Both the position numbers and the translations under genes were made by a program. This document shows positions 6,649-12,511 of a stretch of DNA of 12,511 bases, in pieces. Every line of letters begins with the position of its first letter. Position 1 is the first letter of the stretch. The notes under the pieces are model-generated. The model saw only the letters and a program-made list of their open reading frames with translations. It was not told where the DNA came from and searched no databases. The DNA comes from JBBDSH01 sp040905045 (GTDB lineage: Bacteria > Pseudomonadota > Gammaproteobacteria > Eutrophobiales > Eutrophobiaceae), in assembly GCA_040905045.1 (NCBI GenBank), contig JBBDSH010000009.1, forward strand, positions 1 through 12,511, written 5' to 3'.

Positions 6649-6692
6649 CCGGGAATCAATCCCGGAGTGGCCCCGCGCGGCGATGCGGCCAC
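6649..6692 (+). promoter_or_regulatory. Two tandem stem-loops between the channel and adaptor genes
   Basis: CCGGGA (6649-6654) pairs with TCCCGG (6660-6665) around a 5-nt loop, and directly after it GTGGCC (6667-6672) pairs with GGCCAC (6687-6692) around a 14-nt GC-rich loop. The pair sits 10 nt before the preferred adaptor start. Neither is followed by a T-tract, so mRNA processing, stabilisation or translation control is more likely than termination. The rest of 6600-6701 shows no gene. Confidence 0.4.
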
Positions 6693-6701
6693 TACTGTCG
6701 G

Positions 6702-7769
6702 ATGAAAAATACAATGAAATATAAAAATATAGTAATCTCCCGTTCCGCCTGCCTCATGCTGGCGGTATTGCTGCTCTCCGGCTGGTTGCCGGGATTGCAA
6801 ACAGGTGCCCTGGCCGACGATGACGATGATGACGATGAAGGGGTATCTTCCAGACTGGTCATGTTCCAGGGTGGACCCGCCTTACGACTGGAGCAGGAGA
6901 TTCTGGATAAGGTCCATCTGAAGACCATCCGGCTTGAAGAACAATCCCTGTTGCATGAAATACGTACCATCGGCGAAGTGGTGGATATCACACCTCTTAT
7001 GGAAGCGCGGTCCCGCTATCTGGATCTGAAGTCGGAAAAGGAACAGGTCTCGGCCTCGCTGGAAGTCGCGGCCGAGACAGTCGACAGATTGTCCACCCTG
7101 CGGTCCATGGAAAGCAATATTTCCGATCGGGAGCTGAATGCGGCAAAGCTGGAATACAGAAAGGCCGGGATTCGGCTTGATACATTGACGGGACAACTCG
7201 ACAATGCCCGCAACATTCTGCGGCAGAAATGGGGTGACGTACTGGCCAGCTGGGCACTGGACGGGCAATCGACCCGGCATCCGGTATTTGCCCATGACAG
7301 CGAAGAAGGCATCATCCTGGTTCAGGCTCCGGTTTCCGATGTGCCTGAATCGATTTATATCAGCAGCACCGACGAACGATCGAACGCCCGTCCCGCGGAT
7401 TATATTTCCCCGGCAACACAGGCACTGGCAAATCGTCGTGGAGATACCTATTACTATCGAACGAACAGAGAGGGATTACGCAGCGGCATGCGGCTGTACG
7501 TCTGGGTTCCGGATCCGGAAAAGGCGATCAGCGGATATATTCTGCCCAGGGATGCGATTGTCTGGTATAACGGCCGGCCCTGGTTTTATGTCAGGGAAGC
7601 CGGCAACCATTTTGTTAAAAAGTCCGTTGGCGGACATATAGCAACCGGGCGGGGTTGGCTGCTGCAGGATTTGGATCTGGCCGGCCTGGATATCGTTGTT
7701 GAAGGCAGTCAGATGTTGCTTTCAGAGGAATACCGTTGGCAGATACCCGACGAGGATGATGATCCCTGA
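6702..7769 (+). CDS. Periplasmic adaptor (membrane fusion protein) of an RND efflux system
   Basis: A 355-aa exported protein counted from the ATG at 6702; it should join the RND pump to the outer-membrane channel. That start gives a clean signal peptide: a Lys-rich start, hydrophobic CLMLAVLLLSGWLPG, and an ALA cleavage site just before a run of seven Asp and one Glu (DDDDDDDE). An upstream in-frame ATG at 6606 would add 32 residues with no sensible signal, though the ribosome site at 6702 is weak. After a first beta segment (HEIRTIGEVVD) comes a helical hairpin of about 80 residues (EARSRYLDLKSEKEQV to ARNILRQKWGDVLA), then the beta-barrel and membrane-proximal parts typical of CusB/CzcB-like adaptors (LRSGMRLYVWVPDP, ISGYILPRDAIVWYNGRPWFYV, LDIVVEGSQMLLSEE). 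The usual first lipoyl half-motif before the hairpin is not apparent. The C-terminus is again acidic (PDEDDDP). The Asp clusters may bind metal, an inference. Confidence 0.85.
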   Translation: MKNTMKYKNIVISRSACLMLAVLLLSGWLPGLQTGALADDDDDDDEGVSSRLVMFQGGPALRLEQEILDKVHLKTIRLEEQSLLHEIRTIGEVVDITPLMEARSRYLDLKSEKEQVSASLEVAAETVDRLSTLRSMESNISDRELNAAKLEYRKAGIRLDTLTGQLDNARNILRQKWGDVLASWALDGQSTRHPVFAHDSEEGIILVQAPVSDVPESIYISSTDERSNARPADYISPATQALANRRGDTYYYRTNREGLRSGMRLYVWVPDPEKAISGYILPRDAIVWYNGRPWFYVREAGNHFVKKSVGGHIATGRGWLLQDLDLAGLDIVVEGSQMLLSEEYRWQIPDEDDDP

Positions 7770-7821
7770 GGAATGTCGGGATACTTATAAACTGCTTATT
7801 AATCATCACTCCGGAATAACC

Positions 7822-7826
7822 AAGGG
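7822..7826 (+). promoter_or_regulatory. Ribosome binding site for the RND pump
   Basis: AAGGG lies 6 nt before the ATG at 7833 and fixes the start of the pump. The 63-nt gap (7770-7832) between adaptor and pump is AT-rich in its middle and shows no terminator, which supports co-transcription. Confidence 0.6.
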
Positions 7827-7832
7827 TCTCCC

Positions 7833-10800
7833 ATGCTAGCGGGCATTATTCGATTTTCCATACATCACAGGGGCGTTGTTATCGGCCTGGCTTCCCTGTT
7901 GATGCTGTACGGTATCTATCAGATATCGCGCGCCGGCCTGGATATCTTTCCGGAATTTTCACCCAAACTGGTGATTATCCAGACCGAAGCTCCGGGTTAT
8001 TCCGCCGAGCAGGTTGAATTGCTGGTGACCCGGCCCATCGAAAACGCTCTCAATGGCACCATTGATGTCGAATACATACGTTCGGAATCCATACAGGGAT
8101 TGTCGATTGTTAACGTGTTTTTCGAGGAGTCGACGGATATCTATCGCAACAGACAACTGGTCAGCGAACGTCTGGTGGATCTGGATCTGCCTCCCGGCGT
8201 CGGTCCCGCCAAGCCCGTGCCCCTGGCGTCCTCATCCGCGACGATACTGACCATAGGCGTTACGTCCGACAGCAGGAGTCTGATGGAGTTACGGGACATC
8301 GTCGACTGGACGATTACACCACGGCTGCTCAGTGTCGAAGGCGTGGCCGATGTGAATACTTTCGGCGGTGACGTGCGGCAATTGCAGATCCAGTTGTTGC
8401 CGGAGAAACTCGAGCATTACGGACTGGGTGTCAACGATGTCGCGGCGGCCGCTGAACAGGCCACCGGTATTACCGGCAGCGGCTTTATCGAGAACAGCAA
8501 TCAGCGGTTGACCCTGGTTACCAAGGGGCAGCCTGCAATGCCGGAGGAATTGACCGATGTGGTGGTGGCCAGGCGCGACGGACACAATATCACCCTGAAT
8601 GATGTAGCCAGAATCGATTTCGGTGCCGCACCGCCGTTCGGTGCCGCGACTATCATGACCGAACCGGGCATCGTAATGATGGTTATAGGCCAATACGGCG
8701 CCAACACGCTGACGGTCTCCCGGGCTGTGGAAGCAGTACTTGAGGATCTGAAACCGATTCTGGAAAAGCAGGGTGTCCGGCTGTATACGGATTTGTTCAG
8801 GCCGGCGAATTATATCGAGGCTTCGCTGTACAATATCAGCAGCCATCTTCTGGTCGGCGGTCTTTTTGTTATTACCATCCTTTATCTGTTTCTGTTTAAT
8901 TTCAAGACAGCGTTTATTTCGGCACTGGCTATTCCCCTTTCATTGCTCAGTGCCGTTATCGTTTTGCTTGAATCCGGTATCAATCTGAACATTATGGTAC
9001 TGGGCGGGCTCGCCATCGCCCTGGGTGAAGTGGTGGATGACGCTATTATTGATACGGAAAATATATTCCGGCGCCTGCGGGAGAATCGCAGTTCGGGGAA
9101 TCCCCGGGCAATATCCGACGTAGTCTTTCATGCATCCATGGAGGTGCGAAGTTCCGTGGTGTATGCCAGCTTTATCGTGGCGCTGGTTTTCGTGCCATTA
9201 CTGTCATTAAGCGGTGTGGCCGGCCGTCTGTTTGCGCCGCTCGGCTATACCTACATCCTGGCAATCCTGATGTCGTTGCTGGTTGCCCTGACGGTGACAC
9301 CGGCATTGTGTTATCTCCTGCTCGGGCGCACCGGCACGGACTACCGGGAACCGCCCTTGATACGTCGTATCCAGCCCGTTTTTTCAGCCATGCTGATGCG
9401 GCTCAGCCGTTTCCCCACATTGGTGATAACAGGCACATTGCTATTCTGCCTGCTCGGTATTGCCATACTGCCGATGCTCGGGACCAAGTTTCTGCCGGAA
9501 CTCCGGGAAGGCCACTATATTGTCCATACTACCAGTATTCCCGGTACCTCCCTGGAAGAATCGATCCGTATCGGTAATCGCCTGACGGAACAATTCCTGG
9601 AAATTCCCGGTGTTCGATCGGTATCCCAGTGGGCCGGGCGGGCGGAACGCGGCGCGGATACGTACGGTAGTCACTACAGTGAATATGAAGTGGACCTGGA
9701 ACCGCTTTCCGGCAAGGAACAGCAGCAGGTCCTGGATGAACTGCGCCGCATACTGGATGAATTCCCCGGGATTCTCTATGAGGCCAATACCTTCCTGATT
9801 GAACGCGTCGATGAAACCATATCCGGTTACAGTTCCCCTGTCGTGGTCAATATTTATGGTGAGGATCTGGAATTACTGGATGAAAAGGTGAGGCAGATAG
9901 CGGGTGTCATGCAGGACATCGACGGAGCGACGGACATACAGGTGCGTTCGCCGCCGGGCACACCGGAACTGGAAATCCGGCTGCGTCGGCAGGCACTGAA
10001 CCACTGGGGGCTTGGTGCTATGGAGGTTATGGAGGCGTTGCGCGTCGCCTACGAGGGCAAGGTCGTGGGCCGGGTTCACCGGGGAGAGCGGGTTATCGAC
10101 GTGACGGTGATACTGCCGTCGGAAAAACGTGCGTATCCGGAAGACCTGGAAAATCTGCCAATCAGCACACCCGACGGCGATATTGTACGTTTGTCCCGGC
10201 TGGCGGACCTGAAACAGTCTTCCGGCCGCTACAACATACTGCACCAGGGTTCCAGGCGCCTGCAGACCGTTACCTGTAATGTGACAGGCAGGGATATCGG
10301 TTCCTTTATGGATGAGTTGAGGGAAAAGGTGCTGGAGAGAGTGGAATTCGATGCGGATTCGGTACCGGAATTTACCGGCGCGGCGGTGGAACAGAGAAAA
10401 GCCAGGGAAGAACTGCTGCTGCATTCCGCTCTTGCCGGTATCCTGGTGCTGATGTTGATATATATGGCCATCGGAAGTCTGAGGCACATGTTGTTGACCC
10501 TGGCCAATCTGCCCTTTTCGCTTGTCGGAGGAGTGATTGCCGTGCTCCTGACCAGCCAGACATTGTCGGTAGGCTCAATGGTCGGATTCATCACCCTGTT
10601 CGGTATTACCGTGCGCAACTCCATCATGCTGATCTCCCATTACCGTTATCTGGTTGAAACAGACGGTTGTCCGTGGAATCTTCAGACGATGATACGAGGT
10701 GCCCAGGAACGCCTGCCGTCCATCCTGATGACGGCGCTTGTAACCGCCCTGGCAATGGCGCCCATCGCGTTTGACAGTGACAATCCCGGCCGTGAAATCA

Positions 10801-10922
10801 TGGGTCCCATGGCCGCCATAATTATCGGCGGGCTGATATCCTCGACGATTCTGAATCTTCTGATTATGCCGATAATCATGCATCGTTTCGGCCGTTTCGA
10901 TAACGGCTCCAGACAGGAATAA
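7833..10922 (+). CDS. RND efflux pump, heavy-metal-efflux (CzcA/CusA-like) subgroup
   Basis: A 1029-aa inner-membrane, proton-driven transporter that should form a trimer and export substrate through the adaptor and TolC-like partner. The architecture is complete: TM1 at about 15-33 followed by the conserved GLDIFPEFSP, a periplasmic pore/docking loop, TM2-TM6 at about 335-495, TM7 at about 527-547, a second large periplasmic loop, and TM8-TM12 at about 862-1015. The length, the FP-rich segment after TM1 and the VDxAxxxxEN signature in TM4 place it in the HME group. The TM4 motif ALGEVVDDAIIDTEN (Asp402, Asp403, Asp407, Glu409) differs from CzcA (DFGxIVDGAV) and CusA (AIGxMVDAAIVMIEN): the first CzcA Asp is Ala here and two Asp are added. 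By hand alignment the CusA methionines that bind Cu/Ag are not conserved in the periplasmic cleft. The substrate is therefore uncertain: a divalent metal is possible, a non-metal substrate is not excluded. Start supported by AAGGG at 7822-7826. Confidence 0.93.
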   Translation: MLAGIIRFSIHHRGVVIGLASLLMLYGIYQISRAGLDIFPEFSPKLVIIQTEAPGYSAEQVELLVTRPIENALNGTIDVEYIRSESIQGLSIVNVFFEESTDIYRNRQLVSERLVDLDLPPGVGPAKPVPLASSSATILTIGVTSDSRSLMELRDIVDWTITPRLLSVEGVADVNTFGGDVRQLQIQLLPEKLEHYGLGVNDVAAAAEQATGITGSGFIENSNQRLTLVTKGQPAMPEELTDVVVARRDGHNITLNDVARIDFGAAPPFGAATIMTEPGIVMMVIGQYGANTLTVSRAVEAVLEDLKPILEKQGVRLYTDLFRPANYIEASLYNISSHLLVGGLFVITILYLFLFNFKTAFISALAIPLSLLSAVIVLLESGINLNIMVLGGLAIALGEVVDDAIIDTENIFRRLRENRSSGNPRAISDVVFHASMEVRSSVVYASFIVALVFVPLLSLSGVAGRLFAPLGYTYILAILMSLLVALTVTPALCYLLLGRTGTDYREPPLIRRIQPVFSAMLMRLSRFPTLVITGTLLFCLLGIAILPMLGTKFLPELREGHYIVHTTSIPGTSLEESIRIGNRLTEQFLEIPGVRSVSQWAGRAERGADTYGSHYSEYEVDLEPLSGKEQQQVLDELRRILDEFPGILYEANTFLIERVDETISGYSSPVVVNIYGEDLELLDEKVRQIAGVMQDIDGATDIQVRSPPGTPELEIRLRRQALNHWGLGAMEVMEALRVAYEGKVVGRVHRGERVIDVTVILPSEKRAYPEDLENLPISTPDGDIVRLSRLADLKQSSGRYNILHQGSRRLQTVTCNVTGRDIGSFMDELREKVLERVEFDADSVPEFTGAAVEQRKAREELLLHSALAGILVLMLIYMAIGSLRHMLLTLANLPFSLVGGVIAVLLTSQTLSVGSMVGFITLFGITVRNSIMLISHYRYLVETDGCPWNLQTMIRGAQERLPSILMTALVTALAMAPIAFDSDNPGREIMGPMAAIIIGGLISSTILNLLIMPIIMHRFGRFDNGSRQE

Positions 10923-10964
10923 CACGGTGATGCAGGCTTCCGGGTCCAGAAGCGTTATAATTCT

Positions 10965-10993
10965 TTGATTACGGGTATTTGCTCGACTAAACT
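10965..10993 (+). promoter_or_regulatory. Candidate sigma-70 promoter for the receiver-kinase gene
   Basis: TTGATT (10965-10970) and TAAACT (10988-10993) are separated by exactly 17 bp; each matches the consensus at 4 of 6 positions. Transcription would start near 11000, just before the leader ORF. It suggests the receiver-kinase gene can be expressed apart from the pump operon. No hairpin terminator with T-tract is seen in 10923-10964. Confidence 0.35.
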
Positions 10994-11017
10994 CGCAGGC
11001 AGGTAAACAGGATACAT

Positions 11018-11050
11018 ATGCGATATTCGGATCAACCGGGACGTTCATGA
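11018..11050 (+). CDS. Possible 10-codon leader peptide coupled to the receiver-kinase gene
   Basis: An ATG at 11018 opens a 10-codon frame (MRYSDQPGRS) whose stop TGA (11048-11050) overlaps the ATG of the next gene as ATGA. It has a better ribosome site than the gene it precedes: AGGA at 11009-11012, 5 nt away. The layout suggests translational coupling of the receiver-kinase to this leader. There is no run of one amino acid as in a classic attenuator peptide. It may be chance; only the good ribosome site and the exact ATGA junction support it. Confidence 0.25.
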   Translation: MRYSDQPGRS

Positions 11051-12312
11051 AGATATTAATAATAGATGACTCTCCGGATTTCCGGGCTCTGGCCAGACAT
11101 TACCTGAACAAGGAAATAGAACAGCCTGAAATCGAGGAATACGATGTGGAAAAACTCGGCCGTCCCGGCGATGACTTTGACTGGGGTCGCTACGATGTTC
11201 TTTTGCTCGATTACAAGCTTGGGGATAACGAGGACGGCCTGGAGTGGTTGAAGACATTCCGGGGCAGGCCCGGATTTCCGCCCACGATCATACTCACCGC
11301 GGAAGGCGATGAATATGTTGCCATACGTTCCGTCAAACTGGGTGCGGCGGACTATATCAACAAAAAGGACGTCTCGCCTAAACGACTGAAACAGATCGTC
11401 GAGGAAGCGGCATCGTTTAACGATGAAAAGATCGCCGCGCAGGATGCAATAATAAAGGAAGATACCCGGATACTCCGGAATATCCGGCGCAGTCATCAAC
11501 CTTCTACGGAACAGGGCCTGGAAATCGGTTACCGCTTTGTTCGTATTATCGGGCAGGGAGGCATGTCCCATGTTTATCTGGCCGAGCGGGTGTCCGATCG
11601 CAAATCCGTTGTTCTGAAAATCATCGATCTGTCGAGTATCAGGGACGAAACACTGGTGAGGCGTTTCATACAGGAGGCCGAAATGATCGCCGGCCTGAGA
11701 AGTCCGTTTGTGGTCCGGATTTTCGAACACGGAATGACGGATGATTACGGTTACATTGCCATGGAGTTCTTTTCACGCGGTGATCTGAAGCAACGAATGG
11801 AACTGGCCATACCTCCCGACGTGGCATTCAATTACATGACCCATATCACCTATGGCCTGGATGCGGTACATTCAATCGGCGTAATCCACAGGGATCTTAA
11901 ACCCGCCAATATCATGTTTCGCGGCGATGACAGTCTGGCCCTGGCGGATTTCGGAATTTCCAAGAAACTCGAGGGTGCCAGTGACCTGACCACAGTCGGC
12001 CAGATACTGGGAACGCCGCATTACATGAGTCCCGAGCAGGGAGAGGGAAAACCGCTTGATTTTCGATCCGATCTTTACAGTGCCGGCGTATTGTTGTTTG
12101 AGCTGCTGGCCGGGGAAAAGCCCTATAGCGGTCACACCGCGGCGGCGTTGATTTATCAGCATGTACACGCAGACATACCCAGGTTGCCGAAGGAACTGGA
12201 TCATTATCAGGACGTTATAGACCGGGCTCTGGCCAAGAATCCCGATGATCGTTACCAGACCGCCAGGGAGCTGATATTCGATCTGGAATCGGCGGAAAGG
12301 GATTTTCAGTAG
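11047..12312 (+). CDS. Response-regulator receiver domain fused to a Ser/Thr protein kinase
   Basis: A 421-aa cytoplasmic protein with no membrane segment. Residues 1-120 form a receiver domain: Asp7/Asp8, phospho-acceptor Asp55 in VLLLDYKLGDNEDG, Thr84 and Lys106. A helical linker (~121-158) leads to a Hanks-type kinase: glycine loop GQGGMSHVYLA (169-179), ATP-binding Lys191, catalytic loop HRDLKPAN with Asp283, DFG at 301-303, and GTPHYMSPEQ in the activation/APE region. All catalytic residues are present, so an active kinase is expected, most likely switched by Asp55 phosphorylation from a histidine kinase. It ends just after the kinase domain; there is no PASTA or other sensor module. GGGA at 11038-11041 is a fair ribosome site. 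It lies on the same strand 124 nt after the pump. A linked phosphatase or substrate protein is not visible in the window. A role in pump control is only a contextual inference. Confidence 0.93.
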   Translation: MKILIIDDSPDFRALARHYLNKEIEQPEIEEYDVEKLGRPGDDFDWGRYDVLLLDYKLGDNEDGLEWLKTFRGRPGFPPTIILTAEGDEYVAIRSVKLGAADYINKKDVSPKRLKQIVEEAASFNDEKIAAQDAIIKEDTRILRNIRRSHQPSTEQGLEIGYRFVRIIGQGGMSHVYLAERVSDRKSVVLKIIDLSSIRDETLVRRFIQEAEMIAGLRSPFVVRIFEHGMTDDYGYIAMEFFSRGDLKQRMELAIPPDVAFNYMTHITYGLDAVHSIGVIHRDLKPANIMFRGDDSLALADFGISKKLEGASDLTTVGQILGTPHYMSPEQGEGKPLDFRSDLYSAGVLLFELLAGEKPYSGHTAAALIYQHVHADIPRLPKELDHYQDVIDRALAKNPDDRYQTARELIFDLESAERDFQ

Positions 12313-12415
12313 GCCGGCGTCCCGCTTGCCGCCATTTTACATAATTTTTGACATAAACAGATATTTCGAATCCGCTACAGCCATGGTTGCCGTATGGAGA
12401 ACAAGGGATTGCATT

Positions 12416-12511
12416 ATGGCGAAAGGGCGGGGTCATGGTGTTGGAGCGACTAGCGCCATGGATGAGCGCGGGACCGGGCCAGGGATGGCCCGGGGAGCGG
12501 AAACACCATGA
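12416..12511 (+). CDS. Possible 31-codon small ORF at the window edge
   Basis: An ATG at 12416 with AAGGGA at 12403-12408 (7-nt spacing) opens a 31-codon frame, Gly/Ala/Arg-rich, that closes with TGA at 12509-12511. Its stop overlaps an ATG at 12508 as ATGA, which could be the start of the next gene and has GGGGAG at 12492-12497 upstream. The composition is low complexity and I recognise no family. The same frame stays open back to an ATG at 12326 without a ribosome site. It may be a leader, or simply the untranslated region of the next gene. Confidence 0.2.
   Translation: MAKGRGHGVGATSAMDERGTGPGMARGAETP
12474..12493 (+). promoter_or_regulatory. GC-only hairpin before a probable start at the window edge
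   Basis: CCGGGCC (12474-12480) pairs perfectly with GGCCCGG (12487-12493) around a 6-nt loop. It touches the purine-rich GGGGAG (12492-12497) that would serve the ATG at 12508, so it could affect ribosome access. There is no T-tract, so a terminator for the kinase gene is unlikely. Upstream in the same gap, TTGACA at 12348-12353 is a perfect -35 hexamer but has no clear -10 at 16-18 bp. Confidence 0.4.

Noticed and set aside
11056..11730. Minus-strand frame of 224 codons
   Set aside because: It is antisense to the receiver-kinase gene, whose catalytic motifs are intact.

Overview
The window reads like the chromosome of a Gammaproteobacterium, probably an environmental one. Supporting signs are a moderately GC-rich base composition by eye, Shine-Dalgarno starts, a tRNA-Thr(UGU) with encoded CCA, a DUF1244 protein, a type II NADH dehydrogenase, a TolC/adaptor/RND export set and a sigma-54-type response regulator. 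No insertion sequence, integrase, phage gene, CRISPR array or rRNA is visible. This assignment is an inference from gene families, not from a marker gene.

Layout. (1) Positions 182-3071: a two-gene operon with an 11-nt overlap, encoding a membrane histidine kinase and an NtrC-type response regulator (REC, AAA+, Fis-type HTH). Both carry an unusual residue at a key motif: the kinase has His-Asn where His-Glu/Asp is usual, and the regulator has GAFTSA instead of GAFTGA. (2) Positions 3072-3226: a 7-bp-periodic inverted repeat between convergent genes. (3) Positions 3227-4564 (minus): a type II NADH dehydrogenase, divergent from (4) positions 4643-4888, a DUF1244 protein. (5) Positions 4891-4974: a second 7-bp-periodic inverted repeat with a different unit, again between convergent genes (DUF1244 and tRNA-Thr on the minus strand, 4976-5051). 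(6) Positions 5139-10922: a three-gene tripartite efflux operon made of a TolC-like outer-membrane lipoprotein, a short atypical periplasmic adaptor with Asp clusters at both mature ends, and a 1029-aa RND pump of the heavy-metal-efflux (CzcA/CusA-like) type with a non-canonical TM4 motif. (7) Positions 11047-12312: a fusion of a response-regulator receiver domain to a Ser/Thr protein kinase, preceded by a possible 10-codon leader coupled by an ATGA overlap. (8) Positions 12313-12511: a gap with a perfect TTGACA, a strong GC hairpin and a possible new start at the window edge.

How the parts may work together. The efflux operon should span both membranes and export a metal ion or small molecule. 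The REC-kinase lies just downstream on the same strand and could link a histidine-kinase input to Ser/Thr phosphorylation, but it has its own leader and promoter-like sequence, so a link to the pump is only contextual. The kinase/NtrC-type pair should act on a sigma-54 promoter; I found no convincing -24/-12 element in the window, so its targets probably lie elsewhere. The most unusual features are the two heptad-periodic palindromes, the stripped-down adaptor with its unusual RND partner, and the paired motif deviations in the two-component system.
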